64,000 nt of DNA from Manduca sexta. Taxonomy: Eukaryota > Arthropoda > Insecta > Lepidoptera > Sphingidae. The stretch is taken from contig NC_051129.1 in NCBI RefSeq assembly GCF_014839805.1, positions 6,824,920-6,888,919 on the forward strand, given 5' to 3'. Positions 9,710 through 18,800 of this stretch are shown one piece after another. The position numbers and the translations under genes are program-made. The notes beneath the pieces are model-generated. The model worked only from the letters and a program-made list of their open reading frames with translations, made no database searches and had not been told where the DNA came from. Positions within the stretch are counted from its first letter, which is position 1; the number at the start of each line of letters is the position of its first letter.

Positions 9710-11719
9710 CTATAAACGTAAACGTTCACCCTCAATGCTTTCACAGTCGTCATTTACGTCTGTACAATTGTTCTCATCGTCATTATCATCATTATCAAGG
9801 TCCAGAGATGCTATGTGAATCCAAGGTTGCATCCTATCCGAGGCTACAGTCGTCCTACGCTTGTTCTTCATACCTTCGAAGCCAGGGATAGGTGCAACCC
9901 TGTAACGATCCTTCCCCAAGACCTTATCTACTTTGAACGGACCTTCATAAGTTGGCAAAAGTTTAGTGCTCTTGCCATCGTTATGGAATGTTGATTTTAC
10001 AATTTTTACCAAGTCACCTTTACTATAGATACGTGCTGGTTTTCGCCCTTTGTCATAATAAGCTTTCTGTTTCTCCTGTTCCCCATCCAACCTAGTCTTA
10101 ATTCTCTCGCGCAAATGAGTCAGGTCATCGGTCTCACGGACTAAGTCAGTGATTTCATTAAGTGTAGGATTACTTTCACTATTCATCACAGTACCAAACA
10201 TTACTTCAGCTGGTGCCTTACCTATGGTTTTTTGAACCGTATTATTGAGCCCCCACTGAATACGGCCGAGTTTATAATCCCAATCTTTCTCATTGTCCTT
10301 TAAATTTTGCGCAGTTAAAGATTCTAAAATGGTTCGATTATACCTCTCCACCTGTCCATTAGACCTAGGGCTTGCTACCGCATTTAAAATATGCTTTACG
10401 CCTCTGTTTAAACAAAACTTGCGAAAAGCGTGCGACGTGAAGCAACTACCACGGTCACTTATAACTCTATCGGGTGTCCTAAAGGTATCAAAAATTTCTT
10501 CTAACACCCGAATCACGTTGACCGCCTTCGTATTCCTGACGGCTCTTATGAACAGAAATTTAGTTAAAGAATCTACAACGACCAGTATGTGAGTATGACC
10601 ACGTTTTGACCTTACAAACGGGCCCAGGTGGTCTGTGTGCAACGTATGGAAAGGTATTGCAACCTTGGTAATAGGATGCAATAAACCTTCTCGTGAATTA
10701 TTAGATGTTTTCTTAGCGTACGCGCATTTCAAACATGAGCTAACATACTTTCTAACAAAACGCGCCATTTTTGAAAACCAATAACATCTTTTGATGCGTT
10801 CCAGGGTCTTCTCATAACCAACATGCCCAATGTCGTCATGATTCATTTTGCACACCTGCCACCTGGCCCCCTTCGGCACTACCCACCTCAACTTAGTTTT
10901 ATCCCCATCTATGTATCTAAATAATTTATTGTCTTGAATGATATAATTTTCTTTAATATACTCAAGACCCTTCGGGTCTAGATCACTGCAGATAATAGCA
11001 CGGATTCTACCCAACTCAGTGTCACCTAACTGTAGAGTGAAAAGCCAATCTTCGTCATTGATGGCAAATACATTTGGGTAGTCTGGTGCACAGTGGACTT
11101 CCTGATCTATGATCGGGTTCCTTGATAATGCGTCTACGTGTAACATCTTTGTACCCGCTCTGTATTCAATAATACAGTTAAACTCTTGTAAGACAAGCCA
11201 CCACCTTGCGATGCGAGGAATAAGATCGCGCTTTTGGAAAGTGGATCGAAGAGCACTACGATCTGTTACAATCTTAAACTGTTTTCCTAACAAGAACACT
11301 CTGAATTTTCTTAGAGCACAAACGACAGCCAGAGTTTCCAACTCATAAGAGTGGAAATTTTTCTCTTCTGGAGTTGTTTGGCGACTGTAATACGCAACAG
11401 GTCTTAGGGAATCAGAGTCTTGTGGTTTTTGTAACAAAATTGCTCCTAGACCAATCCTGCTCGCATCTGTGTGAAGCTCAGTTTCCGCAGAGTGATCATA
11501 TATCGCGAGAACTGGTCTGTTCACCAAACTAGCTTTCAATGCTTTGAATGCTTGTTGCTGGTCGTTAGTCCATTCCCACTTAACGTCCTTTTTTAACAGT
11601 TTAGTGAGAGGAGAAGCCAGTTCAGCGAAACCTCGAATATACTTTCTGAAGTAATTTACGAGACCTAGGAACTGTCTAACACCATGAACATTATTCGGCT
11701 GAGGAAACTCTGAACACAT
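9710..11719 (-). CDS. Gypsy pol 3' part: RNase H and integrase
   Basis: 669 codons, in a different frame from the gag-RT frame with which it overlaps by 55 bp. It begins in the RT connection (QFLGLVNYFRKYI). RNase H follows (ELHTDASRIGLGAIL), then the integrase zinc finger (HDDIGHVGY with CLKC), and the integrase core with LHTDHLGPF, ISDRGSCFTS and SPRSNGQVERYNRT, which carry the three catalytic acidic residues. Next is a GPF module (TYEGPFKVDKVLG) and an Asp/Asn-rich acidic tail. Apart from the shift at its start the frame is intact. In a working element these domains cut, process and integrate the cDNA. The first ATG is not a natural start; it is simply the first after the shift. Confidence 0.92.
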   Translation of the reverse strand: MCSEFPQPNNVHGVRQFLGLVNYFRKYIRGFAELASPLTKLLKKDVKWEWTNDQQQAFKALKASLVNRPVLAIYDHSAETELHTDASRIGLGAILLQKPQDSDSLRPVAYYSRQTTPEEKNFHSYELETLAVVCALRKFRVFLLGKQFKIVTDRSALRSTFQKRDLIPRIARWWLVLQEFNCIIEYRAGTKMLHVDALSRNPIIDQEVHCAPDYPNVFAINDEDWLFTLQLGDTELGRIRAIICSDLDPKGLEYIKENYIIQDNKLFRYIDGDKTKLRWVVPKGARWQVCKMNHDDIGHVGYEKTLERIKRCYWFSKMARFVRKYVSSCLKCAYAKKTSNNSREGLLHPITKVAIPFHTLHTDHLGPFVRSKRGHTHILVVVDSLTKFLFIRAVRNTKAVNVIRVLEEIFDTFRTPDRVISDRGSCFTSHAFRKFCLNRGVKHILNAVASPRSNGQVERYNRTILESLTAQNLKDNEKDWDYKLGRIQWGLNNTVQKTIGKAPAEVMFGTVMNSESNPTLNEITDLVRETDDLTHLRERIKTRLDGEQEKQKAYYDKGRKPARIYSKGDLVKIVKSTFHNDGKSTKLLPTYEGPFKVDKVLGKDRYRVAPIPGFEGMKNKRRTTVASDRMQPWIHIASLDLDNDDNDDENNCTDVNDDCESIEGERLRL

Positions 11720-14538
11720 TTACATTTTGCTTCCCCTGGCCGTATTGCAGAGGAACCTAGCTCATGTCCCAAATATTCTATTTGAGTTTGTAAGAAGCTG
11801 CATTTAGACAAGTTTAATTTTAATTTAGCCTCGTCTAAAAGCTGTAATACTTCCTCGAGCCTTGAAAGTACTTCTTTAGTGTCCCTGCCATATATTAGCA
11901 GATCGTCTATATATACAGTGGCTTTGTTAAACCTAGCTGGTCCCAGAACACGGTTCATCATCCGCTGAAAAACAGCGGGCGCGTTTGCCAGACCAAATGG
12001 CATTCGGTTGAACTCATATTGCCCATCCGGCGTAACAAACGCTGTCAGGTGCTTACATGATTCTGCTATCGGTACTTGGTAATATCCCGACATTAAATCT
12101 AGAGTGATAAACCATGCCTGTCCAGACAGACGAGATATCTCGTCTTCTATTATTGGTATTGGATATCGCTCCTTTAAAGTAAAAGAATTTAGCATTCTAT
12201 AATCTACACACATACAAAATTTACCGTCCTTTTTCCGTACCAAAATAATGGGGCTTGCATAATTTGAAACTGACTCTCGAATTATGCCAGCCTCTAACAT
12301 TTCATCCACCATACTTCGCAGTTTGTCACGTTCGTGGTGGGATAGTCGATACGGTCTATATACTATCGGGTCGTTGGTGGTAAGCTCTATTTTCATTTCT
12401 GCGACATTCGTACAACCTAATGCTGATAATTTTGAAGCAAAGCAGTGCTCGTAACGTTGGAGCAATTCAAGTAACTTCATTTTATCATTTTCAGTTGCAG
12501 AATCGCCAAGCTTCACCTGACTTATATCTAATTTGTTGGTTAACTGCGATTCACTAGTCTCGATAGGTTTATAGGGGTCGAGGCAAAGCTTATTAACAAC
12601 TTTGACCTTTTCAGCCCGAGACAACACAAATTTTTCTTGTATCAAACAAGGAATTGAACAAGGAGTAACGGTTACTTTAACGCGACCTTTACATACCTCA
12701 TGCACGCCCCCGAGTATAACGTATTGTTCGTTAGGCTTTCCTACGACCTTTGTATCTAACCAAACGTCTCCGCTAAATGTCGGATCCATTTGTGCCACTA
12801 AAGACGCTGCGCCAAACAACGTGTGATGAGTTATCATCCATATCCGCATGGATTGTACTTCATCATCGTGGCAATGGGAGGGAACTACTGTGCCTACATT
12901 GAAGAATTGTAACTTCGTTGCATCCTTAACTACTACGATGTGTGGTTGCTCTGTAAATGACTGGCCTACTAGCAGTGGTTTGTCAAGTAAACCATCTTCT
13001 ATAATTTTACACAACACTACGGCACTTACTTCATCTATCGTAATATTCAGTGATACTGACCCTAAAGAGTGCACCAATGCACCACCAAAACCCTTCATTA
13101 CCGACCGTATACCATCATGGGTAACTCCTATTTTCGAAATCATAGATTTGCTTAATAGCGTTACTTCACTGCCAAGATCTACAAAGGCGTCCATAGTGAC
13201 ATCATTGATGCTAACAGTTTTTATGTACTTATCATTTGGTTTGGAATTAGATATACACATAGTTTTAGGCAACATGGTAGCCTTTGCAGACTGGTTTGGT
13301 TGTGTGGATTGACAACTCTCGGATTTATGACCTACCCTATGGCACTTCTCACACTTAATTAGCGGTTTTGTGCACTTAAGGTATGGATGACCTCGTTCTT
13401 TACAATTATAGCAGACCAAAGTTGTATTCACATTTGTTCTGCCGGATGTTTTACCATATTGATTATTATCAGCAAAACTTTGTTGCTCTGTATTCTTAGA
13501 TCGAAAAGGTGTTGAATAGGTGCATTCCTTATTGCTCAATAAATATTGTAATAGCTGTTCTGGTTCTGAACATCGTAATGCTAATGCGCTTGATTTGGTG
13601 GTTTTATCAGACAGACCATGAATGATGCAATCAACCGCACGTCTACCCGTAATTTCACATTGATTAATCAAAGCAAGCTTTTCATAATAATAATTTTCAA
13701 TAGGCTCGAGAAACCTACTTTTACGCCTTAACATATCCTCTAAGGACTGGCCATAATTCTGCTCACAAGGAAAAGCCTTAAGTAGCTTCTCCTGCCATTC
13801 AGTCCATGAAAACAAAATTGAAGTTAAACTTTGATACCAAATTTTGGCCAATCCCTGCAGTTTTTGCATAGAGAAATGTATTTTAGTTTTCTCGTCCCAG
13901 CCATAGACCATAGCACATTCGTTCACTTTTCTAAGCCACACATCCATCCGTTGGCTCTTATTAGATGGGTCAAATTCTGGTAAAATATTTTTACTATCTA
14001 TTTTACTCATAGATTGCGCATGATGGTTCAATGGTTGTGACGAGGCTGTTTTAAGCGATTTAATAATCTCTACAATGTCCTTAGAAGAGAAAGTTGGGCT
14101 ACATGACCTTGAACGACACCCGGAGCGAGTGTCGCGATCTCGATGTTCTCCTTCGTTTCGCCCCGAATCTCGCGACGCCGGTTGACCCGCCGCCCTGGAG
14201 TATCTCTGCTGCTCGTCCGTACGGGTCCGGACACGAGACCGCTCGCGGGGCTCTTGATACGATCTGTGTCGAGATTGCTGCCGCTGTTCGTTGCGTTTCA
14301 GACGCGCCACTGTGTCACGTTCCCTTTGAAGTTCATGCTCCAACAGGCGGAGCCGCTGTCTCTCTCTTGTCAGTTCTCGATCTTGAACTTGCAGGCTTCT
14401 ACTGCTGGCGCGACTGCGTCTTTGTTCATTAATGCGACTGCGACTACGCGAACGACTGCGCCTCGCAACGCTATGGCCATGGCATGGGGTTGCCAGCCGC
14501 CGGGATTTGTTTTCATTGTCTTGATCCATGTACTGCAA
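11665..14538 (-). CDS. Gypsy gag-protease-reverse transcriptase
   Basis: 957 codons starting at the ATG at 14538. The order is: an Arg/Ser-rich N-terminus (SRSRSRSRINEQRRSR) and a charged probable coiled coil (about residues 50-95); a gag capsid-like part (about 180-350); two CCHC zinc knuckles, CYNCKERGHPYLKC and CEKCHRVGHKSESC (about 375-412); a retropepsin-like site VDLGSEVTLLS (about 450); and RT (about 725-930) with LDLMSGYYQ, MPFGLANAP and YIDDLLIY. The protease site reads D-L-G where D-S/T-G is usual, which is worth noting but occurs in some families. The frame leaves the expected path just after LGHELG...GEAK and ends after a short unrelated tail. Gag and pol are in one frame here, so no gag-pol shift is needed. 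Confidence 0.92.
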   Translation of the reverse strand: MQYMDQDNENKSRRLATPCHGHSVARRSRSRSRSRINEQRRSRASSRSLQVQDRELTRERQRLRLLEHELQRERDTVARLKRNEQRQQSRHRSYQEPRERSRVRTRTDEQQRYSRAAGQPASRDSGRNEGEHRDRDTRSGCRSRSCSPTFSSKDIVEIIKSLKTASSQPLNHHAQSMSKIDSKNILPEFDPSNKSQRMDVWLRKVNECAMVYGWDEKTKIHFSMQKLQGLAKIWYQSLTSILFSWTEWQEKLLKAFPCEQNYGQSLEDMLRRKSRFLEPIENYYYEKLALINQCEITGRRAVDCIIHGLSDKTTKSSALALRCSEPEQLLQYLLSNKECTYSTPFRSKNTEQQSFADNNQYGKTSGRTNVNTTLVCYNCKERGHPYLKCTKPLIKCEKCHRVGHKSESCQSTQPNQSAKATMLPKTMCISNSKPNDKYIKTVSINDVTMDAFVDLGSEVTLLSKSMISKIGVTHDGIRSVMKGFGGALVHSLGSVSLNITIDEVSAVVLCKIIEDGLLDKPLLVGQSFTEQPHIVVVKDATKLQFFNVGTVVPSHCHDDEVQSMRIWMITHHTLFGAASLVAQMDPTFSGDVWLDTKVVGKPNEQYVILGGVHEVCKGRVKVTVTPCSIPCLIQEKFVLSRAEKVKVVNKLCLDPYKPIETSESQLTNKLDISQVKLGDSATENDKMKLLELLQRYEHCFASKLSALGCTNVAEMKIELTTNDPIVYRPYRLSHHERDKLRSMVDEMLEAGIIRESVSNYASPIILVRKKDGKFCMCVDYRMLNSFTLKERYPIPIIEDEISRLSGQAWFITLDLMSGYYQVPIAESCKHLTAFVTPDGQYEFNRMPFGLANAPAVFQRMMNRVLGPARFNKATVYIDDLLIYGRDTKEVLSRLEEVLQLLDEAKLKLNLSKCSFLQTQIEYLGHELGSSAIRPGEAKCKCVQSFLSRIMFMVLDSS

Positions 14539-15060
14539 CTCGTAACCAAATTGGCGTTATTACTATCATACTCATCATGAATTTATCCTCGAAGCGGTAT
14601 GCAGAGGCTTTACCAGGGTACCTACTTTTCGCCAAGCGTGTTTCGTACCTTGATGCGATAGACACATTCCAGACCCCGGGCTAACACTGAGCAGAAGAAC
14701 CCAAATATCACTTTGCTCGTCCCGGGTTTCGAACCCAGGACTTCAGAACGCTGCCGTACTATGCATGCAGTACAACTACGCCACTGAGTCAGTTATTACT
14801 ATTAGAGTTTAATAAACTTGTGTAAAAACATGGTTTGATTCTACCCCCTAAGATTTTTTTGCTCATCACATTCATTCCACATTGATTTTAAAACAACTTT
14901 AATTAGGTACATAAAATCCTCGACTTGTATTTCAAAATCCCTACCGCTTATAATCTTTAAAAAGGACTTCTAGGCATGCGTTCCTTAATTATTATTTTTT
15001 TTTTTTTTTACCTGATTGTTTTTGAAATACATCTAGATACTTACGCAGTTTACGTCGTCT
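14539..15060 (-). other. Gypsy 5' leader with nested SINE
   Basis: Untranslated leader between primer site and gag start. About 236 bp of it (14567-14802) is a later SINE insertion plus its target duplication. The remaining part is AT-rich, with a poly-T run at about 14995-15010. Confidence 0.7.
14567..14791 (-). mobile_element. tRNA-derived SINE nested in gypsy leader
   Basis: In minus orientation it begins TGACTCAGTGGCGTAGTTGT, containing an A-box match (TGGCGTAGTTG), then a B-box match (GGTTCGAAACC). Blocks typical of a lepidopteran SINE follow: 'aaagtgatatttggg', 'cttctgctcagt', 'gtctggaatgtg', 'cttggcgaaaagtaggt' and 'gcctctgcatacc'. It is flanked by perfect 11-bp duplications GTTATTACTAT at 14556-14566 and 14792-14802. 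It lies between the 5' LTR and gag, on the same strand as the host element. A functional tRNA is unlikely because the acceptor arms do not pair. Confidence 0.88.
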
Positions 15061-15073
15061 ATCCCACTTCTGA
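15061..15073 (-). other. Primer-binding site, tRNA-Leu type
   Basis: Two bases after the 5' LTR the sense strand reads TCAGAAGTGGGAT, complementary to the ATCCCACTTCTGA near the 3' end of insect tRNA-Leu. The TGG that would pair with the CCA tail, and the next two bases, are not present, so pairing would start inside the acceptor stem. Use of tRNA-Leu is known for the mdg3/micropia group. Confidence 0.6.
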
Positions 15074-15075
15074 TT

Positions 15076-15364
15076 TGTAGGGATCTCTCCAATTAAACTT
15101 CAGGCTCGAATATCTTGTATTTATTATTCACTTATTTTTCCTTTTATCACTTCACAATTATAAATCATTAGTTACATATGTATAAACTCTAACTATAACC
15201 AACTTAGGTACACTTTATATTTCTGGTACATAACTTGCCCGCAGTCTTACGCCGAATGACCCATCTGCCGAATGCACCCAGTATAAATACCCTTCTTTTT
15301 ATCCAACTACCCCTTTTGATATAATTTTTATAAAAATGTCATTCCAAAAATATGAAACCTTACA
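15076..15364 (-). repeat. 5' LTR of the gypsy element
   Basis: 289 bp, TG...CA ends, one base different from the 3' LTR (15180). It would drive leftward transcription, away from the BAIAP3-like gene whose first coding exon starts 342 bp to the right. Confidence 0.93.
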
Positions 15365-15572
15365 GTACAAAGTACAAACAGGGCACATAAATTATAATAA
15401 TTCATGAAGGATGGCAGGATTTTTGACAAATAATGTAGTAAATTTTTAGAAGATGAACTTTTAGGTCTTAAAGTAATAAAGTCAAGAACTAAATGTAGCT
15501 TATTTTCCTGACGCATAAGACTTCATAAAACTTATCTTGAAGCTTTTATGTAACTCATATTTTTTTTTTCAG

Positions 15573-15705
15573 GTACTAAAGATATGATGTACGATACCTA
15601 ATAAGTGTGTAAGTGTCTCATACAATGGTTGTACATTAAGAGAAGCTCGTTTATACTGAGTGATAGTAACAAATGTGCGGCGAGTGGCTGTAAGTGCAGT
15701 GAGCC
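15573..15705 (+). other. Probable 5' UTR part of first coding exon
   Basis: A strong splice acceptor (ten T then CAG) ends at 15572, so the exon holding the start codon probably begins at 15573 and a non-coding exon should lie upstream, not located here. The leader has short upstream reading frames (ATGs at 15592/15595, about 15624 and 15673), each closing after a few codons. A TGA stands in frame two codons before the main ATG. Confidence 0.5.
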
Positions 15706-15862
15706 ATGAGTTTCCTGACGTCGCTGGGTCAGTACGTGGCGGGTGTGGCGGACAGCGTGGCCGGGCTGGCGCTGTCGCCACGCCGCGCCCCACCCTCGCG
15801 CCATCGCTCCGCGGAAGAAACGCAAGCGAAGCAGCCGCAACCATCCACAGCCACTATGAGAG
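15706..15862 (+). CDS. BAIAP3-like coding exon 1
   Basis: Starts at ATG 15706 (purine at -3, in-frame TGA just upstream), codons 1-52 plus one base. The Ala/Arg/Pro-rich product ([19 protein letters not shown]...) has no domain. Donor AGAG|GTATGA, phase 1. The least conserved exon; start choice rests on frame and phase only. Confidence 0.75.
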
Positions 15863-18800
15863 GTATGAATACAACATTGAATAATCTTTCCGCCCACCAC
15901 TCTTATGTGGAAGTGGAGTCTATTTCAACCCATTTTTCAGGCATATTGCAGGCGTAACCTGTATGGCGTCAACTACTTTTGAAGAATTTAGTGTTAATTG
16001 CTGAGATTTTGGGTGCAAGAATGAGCAATAAAATAATTTTGTTAAAACTATCCATGTACTTTGTGCGGATTTATATAAATACCTATAAAAACTACAGACT
16101 AATTAAAGAGAAAAAAGGTTGCTTTTTTTTTCTCTACTTAGTCGTAACTCAAATATATAGGTATACCAGTGGGTATATAAAATTGAAATCAAAAATGTCA
16201 AAAATGATCTATCAAGTACCATATATATCGTTATCATACGCTCATAAGCTATTTCTATAATTTCATTTTGGGAGCCATTTTTAATTCTACGAATATTTCA
16301 TAATCTACCCATGTAGTTTGTAGACGGTAAGTATTTATTAAAATGACTGAAAATCATGGAAAATTACTATTTGAACATGGACTTTAACTTTTTTTAAAAA
16401 ACACCACACTAAAATTTTATTTCTCGGGGAGCATACAATAGCCACGACTAACCATAAAAACCTCTTTCTTGCGATTTAGAAGTAATAAGAAGACTGAGGA
16501 GTAATATGGTATATTAACGAGACTATCCCGCCCTCACAGCCACCACTACAACTCCTGTAAGCCAGGATCGGCGGAGGCACACATTTTATGACACCGAGCG
16601 ACGAAGCTCGGCGAGTTTCAGGGAACACTAATTAGTCTTAACCCGCAACGAAATTAATCAAATAGAAGGGAGGAGTTGGATAATAGTATATTACAGCAAA
16701 CAGATTGCCTGATTACGTGAAGCAAAAATCTCTATCTTTCTAAAAAGGGGGAAAAGAGTTGTTTGTTGATTGAGGCGAAATCCGTAGTCTCGGACGGCGG
16801 ATCGGACATTTTGTTACTACGAAGTGTTACGAATCCGATCCGTTCATCGCAATATTTCAGACATGGAATTTGTAAGAACTTATAGGGTTTCGCCATCCCT
16901 TTTTAAAACCATCTGCGAAAATAAAGTTCCACTGCTATCTCTAAAATAAAATATACGGGGAATTGATCCTATCACTAAGGTAAGCTACAAAACGGTGACG
17001 GAACCGAAGTAATATGGTAGTAAAGATAAATCCGAAGTTCGTCGTTTCTTCGTTTCGGACCGACGTTTCGACGTTCGTTTTTCGAAGTAGATCGTCAGGA
17101 AACAATTTCTTTCACAGGCTTACAAAACGTTCCTAAAACCCTTATTCTTATAGGTTTCCCACGTGTGTTGCCGACCGAAGGAGCATCGGCGTTAAGCGCT
17201 CGCCGTCGTACTTTGGACTGCCTGGCTCCTGCACCACCGCCACGTCGAGGAGGCTCACTCCGGGTTCCAAGGAACCAACCACCGCCAGAGAAACCCACCA
17301 TGGCGTTCTGCAAGCGACGTTTGTCCTGGCCCGAAGTGGACAACTCAGTGAATTCTGGGTAAGTCATATTGATCAACAAGTGGCTGCTATCCAGCTATCA
17401 TTTAGTTGTTCGATAGGGGACAGCTCTAATCTCGCCGATGAGGATTACTGACGGGTGTTGACGTATATTAAACCTGTGGTATATGAAATTGCTTGTTCAA
17501 TTATTGTGTTTTATCTTGTATTTTTAGCTTTATCATTCATATAATTATTACAAGGCGTTATCGCTTATTGTGTCCTGTTAGTATTTTATGTACACATCAA
17601 CTACAGTAGAATCAAATTGATTTGATAGAGAAAACTCAATATCTCTCATTCAACACAAAATTTATGAAGTATCCTCCACATTCTGTTTATGTAACACAAT
17701 AGGGTAGTTTCTTATATTTGATTTACTTTATATGTTATATGTAACAGAAAATAACATGAAAAAGAAATTCTTCTGTGAAATCAACATCAAAATTGGTTGA
17801 AATTTAAAGCAGTTATTTTGTATTTGAAATATTGTTGCGAACAAAAGAGGGGGTGTGGTGGGATTATCGCGCTGTTCTTTTCTCACTCACGCAACGTCAT
17901 GGTCGGTGGCACTGGGTGACGTCGCATTTCACTGTTATTGACATTTGGCAGCTCCTCTTTCCATCAAATTTTAAAACTTTACAACTTATTTATTATTGCG
18001 TGGATTTCGGATAAAAACATGTTTCATAAATATGAAAATGGACAATAGAGTCAGTACCTCAAAAGGGTAAAACAAACCGGCTGCAAAAATATTTGAACAA
18101 ACTGTAACTTGCCGTATTCTTTCCCTAGTAATAGTAAAAGTTCAATAATCTTAAAACAGCCTGACTGCAGCCTGTTCGGAGCACCATCATCATCAATAAT
18201 GTTATTGGGGAAATCTCAAGGCCGCAAAGGATATTAACCTGTTTCTACGGAGGGGAATTGTAAATCTAAGCGGCAACTCTTTAGGGCCCTGTGGACATGC
18301 TGGGAATAGTGATGAGATGCCGACGAAATTTCTTATTAACGCTCAACGCTGATATTTAACATCCTTTATTTTTATTTTATCGAAGCTCGATATTGTAAAC
18401 AGATATTTCTTAAACTTCTTCAAATAAATAGTATACTTAGTTGGGAAAATTAGGAATTTCGAAGCTATTCGAAAGAATATATATTATATTATATATATAA
18501 ACAAAATACTTACACCCGCATCCCAGAATTGAAGGTAGTATTGCAACTAAGGCCCCTAAAACTAATGTCGGCCCTTTTCCTGAACGATTGGAAGCGAACT
18601 TATCGTCACATCGAGCACTTTAATTTTAGTGGAGTCCAACTCACGTCTGGTTTTGAGTTGAAAACTTCGTCATAGTATTTCTATGTCTGACGTGGTAATC
18701 GAATACTAGGCCTATCCAATTTACCAAATTCATAAATTAGGTAGACCCTCAAGTTATGTAAAGGTATGTATGTAGAAAAACTAGATTGCGTTCTTACACT

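Larger units (their letters stand above)
8730..15364 (-). mobile_element. Near-complete Ty3/gypsy LTR retrotransposon
   Basis: A 6.6-kb element transcribed leftward. The identical-length terminal repeats (8730-9018 and 15076-15364, 289 bp each) start TGTAGGG and end CCTTACA on the plus strand and differ at one base (8834 versus 15180). GTAC flanks the element at 8726-8729 and 15365-15368 as a 4-bp target duplication. Inside, in sense order, are the primer-binding site, a leader with a nested SINE, gag-protease-RT, RNase H-integrase, and a non-coding tail with a 59-bp tandem array. The domain order PR-RT-RNase H-IN is that of Ty3/gypsy. The integrase wording and the tRNA-Leu-type primer site suggest the mdg3/micropia/blastopia lineage. 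No env-like frame is present. The very low LTR divergence implies a recent insertion, yet the coding frame is broken once. Confidence 0.93.

Noticed and set aside
9286..9710. Env-like gene between integrase and 3' LTR
   Set aside because: The interval holds only the hairpin array and short frames, with no signal peptide, cysteine pattern or membrane anchor.
12848..13312. Plus-strand open frames over the gypsy gag-pol region
   Set aside because: They are antisense shadows of the domain-bearing minus-strand frame.
14710..14793. Functional tRNA gene on the minus strand
   Set aside because: A and B boxes are present, but the acceptor arms do not pair and SINE body blocks plus target duplications surround it.
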